Shown piece after piece: positions 23,751 through 36,388 of a stretch of 64,000 nt of DNA (positions are counted from its first letter, which is position 1; each line of letters begins with the position of its first letter). The translations under genes and the position numbers were made by a program. Source of the DNA: Megachile rotundata (lineage: Eukaryota > Arthropoda > Insecta > Hymenoptera > Megachilidae); assembly GCF_050947335.1 (NCBI RefSeq), contig NC_134989.1:3279501-3343500 (forward strand), read 5' to 3'. The notes beneath the pieces are model-generated. The model saw only the letters and a program-made list of their open reading frames with translations, ran no database searches and was not told where the DNA came from.

Positions 23751-26359
23751 TTTTATTTAGCTGCCCTTCTTTTAAAATAAGCATTACAAGTCAAAAATGA
23801 TCTCGGTTTACAAAATATTAAGAATTTTTTTTCTGTAACACTATTATGTTCCTTTTTTTCATATACGCATTTATACTTTCGCGGTTGCTTCTTACTCCCC
23901 GAGTAACGCTGATCTAAAGCAAACATCCGTCGGTAAAAGAAACAGTGATATAACCTACGATCGATACAAACTTACCTGATAATTTACCTCGTCATGATAA
24001 AATAGAAAACTATATCTCGCTTGCATAATTTACGAATACAATCATAGGCGTCACCATACGACTGCATTTTAAAAATTTCAAGACACCAATCTAAAAATCC
24101 TTTTCCATAATAAATATATTTCTGCTTTTTCGCGTACCTTGATTGTCTGTGTACTTTGATTTTCAATGTCATAATCTTGTTTTTTCATGAAGTAAGCTCC
24201 ATTCTCGATAACCAAAAGTATTCGTCGAATTATTAAATATGCAAATGTGAAGTTACCTGTTAAAAAAAGGCATACAGCTTATCTTCGAACGAGACGCTTC
24301 TTGGCGTAGTCATGCCAGCATCGAGTGCTCGTCGAGTACCTTTAGAAAGCTTGGAACCCCTCTAGCCGAGACGGTCTCACAAAGCCGCTTTTCACGACGT
24401 CACTTTTGCCTTCGGGTTCTCTCAATAAAAGAAAGAAAAAAAAAAGAGAAAAAAATACATTCTTGGACCGCGCGTAGTCACCGTGTGTTTCACGGCTACT
24501 CGAGACCCCCTCGAAGTCTCTCAATTTCGAAATTCAATGCGTGCGACGAGAGACGCGTTGCTCGAAAAGTTTTGTACGATTTATTGATTTTCAGTATATT
24601 TTTCTTCTTGTCCATTAATATTTTTCACGATATTTTTCGACTATTTTGTATCTGGGACGTGAAAGTTATTTTTAGCAGCCTCTTTATGTCTATTTTGAAG
24701 ATACATAGTGATATTTTAATATGCATATGGTTTTACATGAATAATCACTACTATTAATTTCATTATAGAATAGTAATTGCAACTTACGATGTAATTCTTA
24801 TGTTACATTTTCTTATAAATTTGCTGATATATGTATAAGATAATATACCATGTAATTCTTGTATATAATTGCATATTTCTTTGCGAATGAAATTATAAAA
24901 AATATTTACTGCCTTTGTGAGTATTATTTTGTGACCTACTTTTATATTACGTTGAAAATTAGCAGTAGTATGACTTTCTTTCATTAATTTTTCAGTATAG
25001 TGAACAATTTATCCATTGTTACTTTCTTCCCGTTTTTAGAAAAATTATGTATTTAAATGTTAATTCATCTTTTGTGGATGAAGCGTATTTTTATGTAAAC
25101 TAAAATAAATATTTCTCTCTTCAAAGTAAATAATATTTTTGTTTTACACAATAAATACAATTGTTATTTCTTAGTAAATAATAAATAATATTATTTTCTA
25201 TTAATAGAAAGTAAGTAATATTATTAGTTATTAAAAAATAATTAATATTATTTTGCATTAATATTAGACCTACTTGCGTATAATGCACATTGGCTTTAAA
25301 ATTAAAAATGAAATTGAAAAATAAAATGTAAATTCATATACACATTAATATTTTATCTCGATAAATATCAACATAAATTTTAAATCATCACCCTATCAAA
25401 TTTTGTAATTTAAAATAAATTTATATAATGGTTGTTTGGCCGCTTTGGTAGTTTTAGTGTTCATCAATAAACAGAATATTATTTTTTTTCTGCAAACATG
25501 GATATAGTTTTGTTAATAAGTAAATACAGATAAATATAGTATTGTGCACACTTACGATTTTTATGGATAAAGTTTCAAGTATGCATGTATTTACTAAACG
25601 CGCACATAAGTCCTGTGAAGTCACCAAAATGGCTTTCTTAGAACACGTATTATGTACTTACCTACCTTTATCATTTATCATCCCTAAAGGGTTAATTAAT
25701 TTTAGATATAGTACTTGATAAAGGTGCAGGTGTGTAATATTCTATAATAAGAATTTATTTAACATAAGAAAATAGGTACTATATTATCCTTGATCGTGAA
25801 TTGTAATCTCTAATTAAATTTACATTAGATTTTTACAGTTAATTATACAATTTTATATTTTATAAAGTATGAAGCTGAGATTAATTATAATATTTAGATT
25901 TATGTGAAATGTTCGTATTCCTTGCAACGTATTTACATACGTACGAGTTTATTAAAATAAAATGTAGTAAGTGCCTGGTTGATTGAATTAAAATACTGCA
26001 AAAATATTTTAAGTACATTTTACAAGAAAATAAACTTAAATTTTCTTGCTTTATCCTTATTTATCAGAACGAAAGTTAATGAATGACAAATTAATTTATC
26101 GCATTACTTTCTAAATTACATAACCTAATAATAATGATATATTATTCTCGGACAAGGCAAGATTACCAGGTTACATTTAGTGTACCGAGTACCTATTATC
26201 AGAACATTCTAGTTACCCAAATTATCAAGATCCCAGCTGTGTTCAGGTAAATGGAGTTCTACTGTACTTCGGTACATAATTTCTGATAAACGTTTCCCCA
26301 TAGAAACCCTACGTTTATATGGAGTGTCATGTAACTAGCGGTATAGTTAGGAGTAAAGC
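23751..26359. other. AT-rich sequence with a GC-richer patch at 24280-24570
   Basis: Mostly AT-rich and low in structure. On the minus strand a strong 5' splice-site sequence, CAG/GTAAGT, lies at about 23973-23981, but no open frame or acceptor nearby makes a convincing exon. The GC-richer patch carries only short frames (60 codons minus, 90 codons plus). Confidence 0.35.
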
Positions 26360-26660
26360 ACAACGTAGGCTTCCTGTAGAAATTTGTAATTTTTTAGATT
26401 TGAAAACTTTTATATTTCAGAATACCTAGATTTTCTAGATTTGTTAATTTAAAAAGCTTTTCATTTCAGAATTTATACATTTGTAAGCTTAAAAATTCCA
26501 GTATTTGTAACTATCTAAATTCCAAAGTTTCCAGGTATCTAATTGTAAGTTTAAAAATCGCTGATCTTCTAAATTTCACAATTTCCACATTGTTAAGTAA
26601 AGAAAATTCGTAAATTTGGATACGCGTAAATTTGAAAATTTGAGAATATCTGAATTTCTG
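26360..26660 (+). repeat. Short AATTT-type degenerate repeat
   Basis: Diverged units such as TAAATTTGAAAATTTGAGAA. Weak member of the dispersed family. Confidence 0.45.
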
Positions 26661-27589
26661 GATTATCAATGTTTAAACCTGAAAGTTGATGGATTGAAAT
26701 ATTTCTCCTAAACCCCTCAAAGTATTCGAAATGTACACTCGCTAACATCAATACACAACGATAGATAACTCGACGGACCATTTATCTTGTTCATTTTTAC
26801 AGTTTCATATACAAGAGATCATTACGTCCGACGTTGAGTACACTTATCTCTCGATCGTGTTATGAAGAAACATAAAAAGAAGGATGATTTTCCTTCTAGA
26901 TGAAAAATCCATGTCGATCCGGTAGTCATAATATTATAAACAGGGCACGTGTTCACCATCTGCATCCTTAGGAATCGCTCTTTTAACCGCTGACTACGCT
27001 CCTGAACCCTTGGGGATGATATACATATATCTGGGGTTGCGTAGGTCGTAATACGTCGTTATATCCGGTCTTGTAGCAGAAAAGCCTGCGGTGGAAATTT
27101 GCTGGTCGTTGGGCATTTTTCTCGGGAAGGTCAGATAGGTAGGAGGCTTATTAACTTTCTTCGATGAAAGACTCTTTTCGTACGCCGTTTATCGATCCGA
27201 TAGATTCCTTTTCACCTTTTCACCAGGGCTGTTCTCGCTTGCTTGTTCGATGTGTTTCACGTTCATGGGAACTTGCAAAGTTTTTTCAAAAATGCCAAAT
27301 GGTCACTGGAATTTTCTTTCATAGTAACATATGTGCTCTTTATACCTTGTTGCGGTTCATCACTTATTTTTTTGATATACTTATGCGAGACTCTCATTTT
27401 TTACAGCCTTGTGCTGGATGTCTTATATTGAGTGATTATGTGGGGAGAAAAATTAATCTGGTTTTTCATATTTCGAGGGAAAGAATAAATTTATTCAAAA
27501 CATTAGACAAATTAACGTATTGTAAAGGAGGCTTTATTCATTATGCTTATTCAAAATAATTTAGTTGTTTTATAGTTATATAGTTATTC
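26661..27589. other. Unassigned sequence with a 131-codon plus-strand open frame
   Basis: The plus frame at 27164-27559 (131 codons; an overlapping 62-codon frame in another phase) has no motif I recognise. It is long for AT-rich DNA, but no homology or splice evidence is visible, so it is reported only as a curiosity. The stretch 26820-27260 is moderately GC-richer. Confidence 0.25.
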
Positions 27590-28020
27590 AAGGATTGAAA
27601 TGTAGAGCTTAGGAGTCTTAAGATTTCAAGATTGCAAAATTATAAAATCGTAAAGTTTCTATGTTATATAATTACCAGATTCAAGGATCACAGAATATTC
27701 GCAAAATAAAAACATTTCTGGATATCAAAATTCCAAAAACAATCGATATACAAAAATTTCAAAGTTTAAGATTTTAAAAATTCCAAAATTATAAATTCTC
27801 ACAGTTCAACAGTACCAAACTTTAAAAATCTAAACATCCCAGAGTCTTAAATTTGAGACATTTCAAAATTTCCAAACTTTTAAAGTTCCATTGTTCGAAA
27901 AATCAAACATTCAAGACTTCCAAAAGTTTCATAAATTTCGAAGATTGAAGACTTCAAAAATTAAAAATTAAATTCCGAAATTCGAGTCTTCCAAAATTTG
28001 AATAACAAATCAACCTTCAA
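27590..28020 (-). repeat. Degenerate simple repeat, C-rich strand on plus
   Basis: Units like TTCCAAAATTATAAATTC and CAAAATTTCC recur with C rather than G on the plus strand. Confidence 0.6.
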
Positions 28021-29569
28021 TATCTATTTACAAAAGCCAGAAAAATTGAAGATCGTCGCGTTGCGTCGGTGAGTTCACTTATTGTTAGCATATCTCTGAC
28101 TTCTGATTTCTGTAATTCAGTAGCATATCAACATCTGCGACAGATGGAAAGCAGAGTAGCTTTGAGACATTTGAAATGAAAATTTGTTCCTCGAGATTGT
28201 TTGTATCGTTGTATTATCGATTGAGTTTCTCTTTCATCTTTCAGAGGGACTGTTTTCGATCAACTGATTGGGTAAGGTGGTTCGATGCTGAAGATCCTAG
28301 GGTGTTGAATGCGAGTTTGAAAAAGAAATTGATTCTTTTATGTTAGCTGATTTCTAGATTGGTTTGTTTTTTACTAACATATGTATAAAGACTTAGGAAA
28401 CAAAATATAGGTATATTAGATGTTAGATTCCCATTTTGAAAAATATAAGGAGTGTAACTCAGTGTTTAAATATTTAACAGTTGATGTAATATTTATATAA
28501 TACAATTCCGTCTTGTGTAAAAATTTGATTTCTTACGTTCGTTAATTGCTTAGAATTAAATAATTATATTCATTTGTACTCTTTTATTCAAATAATGATA
28601 TTGATACATAAAATGTAGTTCGAACGATACCATATTTACGACATTAGAATATCAGCGTAATATGGAATATCTTTTTTCACATTTACGTTGCAACGATTTT
28701 GTTATTAATATTTTGCAACAAAATAAAATGCTAAATATATTATTTTAAATTATTTTTAATCTTATATTGATCAAACATTGTATAAGAAACGTAAATTATT
28801 TCATACCGAATATTTTATCATTAAAAACTTTTCGTATCTTAATTTCTTTTTCATACTTTTTGTACCTTTGTTTACAGTTTCGCATTCGATATAGTTACAT
28901 ATTTTTATAAAGTAAATACCAGTGTGTGACATTTATTTCGCAGCAAATCGATATTTGTTGTTTTCGTTTTCAAGAGAATATCGAATATCAAGTCATTTTA
29001 TTTTCCGTCGTCGATATTTCATAGCATCATTTCTGTTTCTCGTTTTTCACGCGATTTTCCGGATTTCTGTTATTGGCACGCCGTCGTTTTCCGGGTTTTC
29101 GAATAAATTAAGCAGAAATTCCGTCATAAATTAACGTCCGCGATCATTTCTCTGCAGATTTCCGTGAACGTCAATTTTATTCGAAACTCATAACTCCTTT
29201 TCTCGCTTGCACGTTCAAGACGCGAAACTTTCTGAAATTCGATAAATCATCGAGCGATTTCTTTTTCACCTAGTTCTATTCCGCGGTTATTTTGCAGCTC
29301 TGTTATCGACAGGTTCGTTATAGCGAAATCACGGAACAAATAATCCAGAAACTTTACTGCAAATGTAATAGCATAATCGTAATTGAATGAAGTTCGATTC
29401 CACTCGACCGTTGAGTTTCTGATACCATATCCATTTGCAGTTGCGCGAAACAACGTTTACTGAATTATTCAAATTACTGCTCAGGCTTTTACAGAAAATT
29501 ATAAAGATTTATAATAATTATTTATTTATTGTAAAATATAATATATTTTCTAGTATTAAAATTTATAAT
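28021..29569. other. AT-rich unique sequence, nothing recognised
   Basis: 28920-29450 is moderately GC-richer and holds only frames of about 70 codons. No gene supported. Confidence 0.4.
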
Positions 29570-29645
29570 AATTTTATTTCTTTTTTGTTTCAGGTAAGTA
29601 AAGAACCTAAAGTGTCTGATCTTTCTGTACATCATTAACGTGAGT
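29570..29645 (+). promoter_or_regulatory. Candidate recursive (ratchet) splice site with downstream RS-exon donor
   Basis: A 22-nt pyrimidine tract (TTTTATTTCTTTTTTGTTTC) runs into AG, and the AG is followed immediately by GTAAGTAAAG, giving a joined acceptor-donor CAG/GTAAGT with the junction at 29593/29594. This is the motif of recursive splice sites in long insect introns. A second donor-like sequence, AAC/GTGAGTAG, lies at 29640, so a 46-nt RS-exon (29594-29639) could be defined. Splicing itself is inference. No flanking host exon is visible in the window. Confidence 0.5.
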
Positions 29646-32600
29646 AGAAATGCAATCAATATACCTATTAATTATTGTACTGATAAATAGAAATTAATGT
29701 ATTTATAAAAATATGTTGCCCCAAATAAATTAGATGAAATATGAAAAGAGACGATGAAACAATAATTCATTGAATTAATGCATTTTCTTGCATCAGTGAA
29801 GATTTAAGAAATGCAATTGCACTTTTTTAATGCTTCGTTGCATCTTGTTGCAAATACAATACATAAGATAGTATAACATGAAATTCCCGTACTTTATACA
29901 TACAAAATTTCTAATTGCATTATTAATGCAATTATCGAAAATATTTTTCATGTTTTATAACTACAATTATTTTATTACGTATTTTCAAAACACTGCAAGT
30001 TTGTGATATAATTTTTCTTCGTTAAAACTTTTTTGAGAGTAAAAAGTTGTATCTATTACTGCATTCAAATATATGTTGGTCTATTTAAAGAAGATTAAAG
30101 TACAATTGCATAGAAATGCATACGTACATTTCATTCGAGAATATCCTTTAATATCATTTAGTTTAACTTTCTAACGTTTTAAAGGCACATAGGACATCAC
30201 GCATATTTATAGCTTGTATATAGCTTGCATCCTTGTATATAGCCTGAATCCTTTATGTAAATGCATAATCATCTGCAGAATAGAGAACTATATTTCAATA
30301 GTAATTAATGAATTTAAATAAACTAAATGTTTAATGATAATTAAACGTCTTGAATCGTTTTAATTATCAATTTTATATTTTAATAATTACCTTAATGAAA
30401 TATAAATTTGCATTTAAATGTATACTTTATTATTTTTTCCGAATTTGCGAATTCTAAAATTATTATTGTTTAAAATTTCTTATTACGTCCCCTATTCGTC
30501 GTTTAGTTTCATATTCGATTCGATACAGCAAGACAGCGAAAGACACCCCTCCCGGCATTTGCATCCCCCTTTCGCGCTCACGAATTACCATTATATACGT
30601 CCGTTTCGAATTCTATTATCCTTTGACCCTCGAGATTACCAGCATCGAATCTCTGTTTCACGAACCCTCGAGATTGTTCGGAAAAAACCCTATAATCCTC
30701 ATTTGATTTGAAGCTTCGAACAGTCAGTTGACGGGTTTCGAAGCATTCTGATACTTGCTGGACATAATGTTCTTCACTGAACCATTTCCCAAAGTAAGAC
30801 TTCACAAAATAATATAAACTTTAAATGAATAAAACAAGAAAAAAGTATTACGTTTGAGGATTCGATCCAATGATTCATTGGTCACAGTCTAAAACTCTAC
30901 TTGAAACAGAGGCTGTAATAAAAATGTTTTTGCAAAATCTGTAATAATGTATATGGAACTTTTCAAAATCTATACAACTCTATATGGAATATGTCAAAAT
31001 TTTATAGGAGTTTTTCTCTAATGATTTGAGAAGCGTTATTGCTTTGGACAACGATGTTTGGATGAAGATCTTCATATCCAGCACGAATAAGAATTGTTCA
31101 AAGCATATTGATCTGACGGTCTCGTTGTCAATTCGATCGGATGATCGCGTTTCTTCGATTGTATGTTGGTATGTGCATATCGGGGACGAAAAACGTGACT
31201 TTCGTAACGGTACTGTCACTGGTAACACGGCTTGGTTGGCTCGTTCTGGCTAAGGTCTGGTCTAGACAGTAGGCAGGTCGATATCTGCCACCTCCACCAT
31301 CGAGGAAGCTGCAACACATGGTCGTGAAACGGTCACCGACATAACCAACACTTGTACATATATACATATATATCCGACCTGGAGAAAGGTAGACGAAAGT
31401 ATGTATTCTGAATATTCGCCACGATAGTTCGTCACACGTGAGATAGTTACCTTCAATCATTTGGAGCATGCAGAACATTATATGTTTGCACAATACACAT
31501 GATCATTTGTCTTTATACAAGGAAAAATAAGTAGAGAATTTTTTGTATAGAGCTATTTCTTTGTTTTAGCTACTTTTTATCTATAAATATGTTAGATTAT
31601 ACAGCTATAAGCATTTCCTACATTCTACATCTATTTTCTTCGCCTGGAGTAACTGTACAAGTAACGATTGGAAAAAGCAAATGCAACATAATATGACCTT
31701 TTTTAATTAAGTGCATGTTAAAATTAATTTAAATATATTTATTCTAACATGTAATGATAATTTGGTTAGGTATTTATTGTAGCAATTATCTTCAAACATT
31801 TTAAATATAAAGAATCGTTCAAATAGAAAGATGATATTACAGGAAAACAAATACAATTTTTGGTATGATTTTTTAATTTAAATTACTTTAACCTACAAGT
31901 ACAATAACGAGGTCACATGTTCACCAAATGGGTACCTCAAATTATCTTCAGTATTTATAAAAAAGAAATAAAGGACAAATCTTTTGACCGAATTTAAAAA
32001 TTAAAAAATTTGAATGTTACGTATTTTAATTTTAGTCCATAACAATTAGTAAAAGATATTTATTATACGTTATATATATGTATTGTACCTTTCTGAATTT
32101 TTTTTAATGTGACTCATTTTCATCTTCTCAATAACGAATAGGTATAATAGGTATAACATATTATTTATCAACAATATTAATAGTGTTATGTATATCTAAT
32201 TATGTATGGATATAATACCTACATCATCTATAAAAAAGTATCCATAATGACTAAAAATTAGCTGTTCGCAATATGTGAATCGCGTTAAACGAAGTTTCTC
32301 ATGGTGAAAGTACTAAAAATGAATGGCATAGCAACGAAAATTTTTTTAAGAATAATTCTCTCACGAAATTTTTTGAAGAACAATTCTCTCACGGTGACGT
32401 TGTTACGCTTCCAAGAAAGATCGTGTTCTGTCGGTGATAAGAGGATGCATTCAGTCTGCGCTTAGGAAACCCTGATAATTTATACACCGGTCTGGTTGCA
32501 ATGCACCGGTGCACTTGGTCAGGTTGCACCCGTTCACCCGTGGTTTTCTTTCGCGCTGATTCTCGATGTCATAATCGAGAAACAACCGTGTTTCATAATC

Positions 32601-32869
32601 TCCGGCGTCATCTCTCGTAAATGCGTATACGTAATGCGCGTCGTTAGCCTAACGAACTGAGAAATTAGTTATTTTCCCTTGAAACGACAGGATACCAATT
32701 AAATTTTGGTCATTAAATTCGGGCATTCAGTGCCGCTTTCTTAAATTAAGTTTCTGCGGAAATTTTATTACTTGAGAAGCACTGCATCTGTAGTTTGTGA
32801 TTTAATTGATTGCTTATTCTTTTTATGAAACTTCAGGCATTCCTTCGTTGCTTTGTTTCGAATTTATTT
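29646..32869. other. Mostly AT-rich unique sequence with small GC-richer patches
   Basis: GC-richer patches lie at 30520-30720, 31030-31330 and 32380-32650. They contain only short frames open on both strands (for example 121 codons minus at 31128-31493). At about 32330-32395 a 28-29 bp unit ending AATTCTCTCAC is directly duplicated. No gene supported. Confidence 0.35.
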
Positions 32870-33550
32870 CAGCTTTGAATTCTAAATTTTCAAGCTTAAA
32901 TTGCCAAATTTGTAAATATTTAAAATGCCAAATGCTTTAATTCTTTTCCAATTTTCTCATTTCTTAATTTCCCAGATTTTCATATCTTGAAATTTTTTTA
33001 TTTATTTTGACAATCATTCAATTTTTAAGTTTTTAAATCAAACTTCCAAATTTTGAAATCGCAGATTCCCAAATTTGTAAATTTTTAAATCCTATTTCCC
33101 CAGACTTCCAATTTTCCAACTCCCGAAATTCCCAAATTTTCAAATCCTCACATTCTTAAATTTCTAAATCTGCAAATTCTAAAATTTCCAAATATTTTAA
33201 TTCTCAAATCTTCAAATCTCTTTAATTTCAATTTTTCTAGTTCTGAAATTCATAAATTTCCAAGTATCCATATTTCTAAATTTCTACATTATCAAATCTT
33301 TATACTTCCAAATTTTAATTCTTAAAATTTTGAAAATCCACATATTTAAATTCTCAAATTTTCTGATATTTAAATTTTGAAATTTCTTAATCTTGAAATT
33401 CCCCAATTTCTAATTCTTTAAATTCCTAAATTTTCAAATCTTTGAATTATCATATTTCCATATTTTTAACACTTTTAATTCTTAAATTTCCAAATCTTCA
33501 TATTCACAAACTTGCAAACTTTTAAATGTAAAAATTTCCAAATGCGTGGA
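32870..33550 (-). repeat. AATTTGGGA-type degenerate simple repeat, C-rich strand on plus
   Basis: Long run of units like CAAATTTCCAAATTCTCAAAT with little G on plus, the mirror orientation of the 20640-21512 tract. Confidence 0.8.
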
Positions 33551-34304
33551 ATTATGATCGACGAATCCGTTTCAAAAGAGAAATTGCATAGAATTAAAAA
33601 ATATTATCGTTCGATTAACGTGGTGGCACCTTAATTCGATAGGAGTCGATTCGCAGAAATTCGTTGCAAGTGTAACATCCCTGGAACCTAAGTTCAGATA
33701 GTTACAAGCGCTAAAAGGTAAAGAGCGGCTTTTACCCCTAAACGACTCGATTTCGCAAGTAAAGATTGTGGGATTTGTGTGGTGTGCGGTTAAGGAGTGA
33801 AATCCACAGGTCAATATCTTTCAACAATTAGATTTATTCAATAAAACGATAAAAATGAAACTAACAAACAATAGCAACAAAATAAAGAAAAGTATATAAA
33901 TTATAAATGATTAATTAGACTAAAGAAACTAAACGGATCTTGATATAATAATAATAATAGAAATAATAGAATTGGACAAATTAAACAAATGTAATAGATA
34001 ATCGTGAATTTAACGAGTACTTTATATTGGACCGTATCTAATTCTGATCTCTGATAAAATTAACTTCGCTTTTCGTAATATTAACTAAATTTGATATACT
34101 TTATATATATATTCGATTCTCGTGTTCGAAGCTATCGCAATGACAAGATTTTACTTGATTAACACGTTTATAATTTATAATGAATCCTACCTAAGTGTAA
34201 TTCGGTTTCTAGATTTATATAAATGAAATTTTACAAAATTAATAATGTTAGCGCTTTATAGTCTACCGCAGCGAGGAATTTGACCTAAGTGAAATTCTCT
34301 AACA

Positions 34305-34785
34305 CAGGGGTCGGCAACCTGCGGCCCGTGGGCCGCATGCGGCCCTTTGCAACTTTTTATGCGGCTCGCCAAAACACCAATATAATTTTAGAAAAAATCA
34401 ACAAACTTAGAGCGTGAGCGTGCCGAAATGTGGCCAGTGACAAAAATGCGCGCTAACAGAAGCATATTGGGAAACCTATTTTACTGCGCAAGTTTAGTCC
34501 CCACTCCCTAGCGAATACGACGGTTCGCTTAACAAGTGTAACATTCTTTCATTTCGCCAATTTGCTACTGTATATTCATATGTACATTTTGCACATAAAC
34601 ACGTTCATATTGACAACCGTATGACGTTTCACTACAATAGGTAATGAGAAATACATGTTATTTTTAATTTATTTATACTCGTATATGATATAAAAGCACT
34701 ATTTAAGTTACATTTGAATGTGCGGCCGCATAAAAAATTTCATTTTGAAAATGGCCCGCCATCCGATAAAGGTTGCCGACCCCTG
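34305..34785. mobile_element. hAT-type MITE nested in the TGTAAC element
   Basis: The ends are 16-bp inverted repeats, CAGGGGTCGGCAACCT, typical of Charlie/Tip100-like hAT elements. The flanking 8 bp are CTCTAACA and CTCTAAGT, an 8-bp duplication that has since diverged at two positions. The element is 481 bp and contains no transposase, so it is non-autonomous. Confidence 0.9.
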
Positions 34786-35027
34786 CTCTAAGTAAGTGTA
34801 TTAGGATACGCTTACGCAAAATTAGACAGATTTATCTACTATCTAACGCGGTGTAGTCAAGTACGGAAATGTACGCTAGAGACAGAACAATATTCTTTTA
34901 CTAATTCAACTTCCAGAATTTATCTAAAGTTAATGAGTTTCCTCGGAACAATTATTCTTGTATAATTTGACTCGACAACTAATTGTCCATGGCCCTTTTT
35001 GTCAGAGCGCACACTGACACCCAAAAC

Positions 35028-35089
35028 CAGATCGCTTAATTGGGGAGCCTGTTGTTCACCAGCTGCTAAAACAACCCAACGATCCAGAG
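35028..35089 (+). repeat. 58-bp direct repeat, copy 1
   Basis: The segment ATCGCTTAA...GGGGAGCCTGTTGTTCAC...GCTGCTAAAACAACCCA recurs 329 bp downstream (35360-35418) with a handful of substitutions. On the minus strand both copies can encode RWVVLAA-x-EQQAP, but only copy 1 lies in a long frame. Confidence 0.8.
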
Positions 35090-35359
35090 TCAGATGAACA
35101 ATATACGTCCAACAGGGTAGCAAATCAAAATTGACTCTAATTATGAACTCGTATTTGTTGAACCGCCACCCAAAAGACACGGGCTTCAATGACCAAGCCG
35201 CTCGATGAGGAGGAACAACTCAGAGTGAGCTCCAAGAAACTGAAGGCGCGTTAGCAATTCGACCAAAATCAAGTACAAGTAGCTGAGAGCTTTCGTTCGA
35301 TGTCTTAGCCTTTCTTGGCGCTAAGCATAGCACTCTCCTTACGGAGTTTCAGTTACAAA

Positions 35360-35418
35360 ATCGCTTGAACGGGGAGCCTGTTGTTCACTAGCTGCTAAAA
35401 CAACCCAGCGACCAAGTA
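35360..35418 (+). repeat. 58-bp direct repeat, copy 2
   Basis: Second copy of the repeat at 35028-35089. GGGGAGCC starts at 35042 in copy 1 and 35371 in copy 2. Confidence 0.8.
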
Positions 35419-36194
35419 ACCGAATGGCAAATACCCGCTTGACTAGTCAAGTATTAAGAATCTTTTTGGCTCTTTGACAGCGAAAATTGTTCCGATTATA
35501 CTAATCAAGGAGACTTCTATCGCGTTCGACTTCGAAAATTGTTCTGCTTTTAGACGGGTTTCGCTCGCCCTTTTATACTCGCAAGTTCACCGAATTCCTG
35601 GAATTTCTGTGACATCAGAATATCTAAATTTTCATATAATTTCGTTATTATACATTAATTATAAAATTGAACGGTTTAATTATATTTTAAATATTGCTCT
35701 CTAATTTCTGGCAAATAGTTCGATATTAAAATAATAGTACAACGGTGTTTTAGCGGAAAAGTACATTTTCTGTCCTTTCCTAATCAACTGCGCATGAATT
35801 CTACGAGAGTCGAATCTATTCCGATTTACAGCTTTTTAATTGAAGAAAATAATTGTGTTTCCGGCCAAGAATAGTTTAATACTGGTTGACTTTACGTGTA
35901 TAAATTGATTTAGTTAATTAATTAATTTAATGGTCAATAATGCCGTAAATAGAAATAGTAGCTCCATCCTTTTCTAGGATTAGCGCTGATCTCAAGGATT
36001 TCGGGTGAGCATCGCGGCACGTAGGCACATCATAGCGCAACGGAAATTTCTCATACAAAATTATACATTTATTAGAATTAAAATAAAATAATATATTATC
36101 TTGTTTTAATTATTCTAACTCAATATTCAATTACTTTTATGGAAGATATTACCTACTTTAAATCAAAATCGTAAGATAATTAATATAAACGATA

Positions 36195-36245
36195 ATATAT
36201 ATATATATATATACTATGTATATATATGTATGTATATATATACAC
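36195..36245. repeat. TA/TATG microsatellite
   Basis: Runs of TATATATATA with interspersed TATGTATGTA. Simple sequence inside the TGTAAC element. Confidence 0.8.
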
Positions 36246-36388
36246 TGATTACCGACTGTCGAATTTGATAGATATGGTAATAGATACCTAATGTACTGTC
36301 GATAATTGGGTATTCTAATCGGTGGATAGAAGATTGTCGTGATGATAGTGGTAGAAAAAAAAAGGTTTCCCCAGGGACGTTACACAAG

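Larger units (their letters stand above)
33671..36384. mobile_element. 2.7-kb element with inverted TGTAACRTCCCTGG ends and CAAG target duplication
   Basis: The left end reads TGTAACATCCCTGGAACC and the right end, on the opposite strand, TGTAACGTCCCTGGGGAAACC. The 4-bp sequence CAAG flanks both sides (33667-33670 and 36385-36388). TG...CA ends with a 4-bp duplication fit a solo LTR of a Gypsy-type element. A TGT-ended DNA transposon with 4-bp duplication (Ginger-like) is the alternative. No transposase or Gag-Pol is seen inside. The interior carries a nested hAT-type MITE, an AT microsatellite and a 58-bp direct repeat. A minus frame of 89 codons (34920-35189) is unassigned. Internal paired LTRs were looked for and not found. 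Confidence 0.65.

Noticed and set aside
27164..27559. 131-codon plus-strand frame as a gene
   Set aside because: No recognisable motif, no splice or promoter context, and an overlapping frame in another phase. Not enough support.
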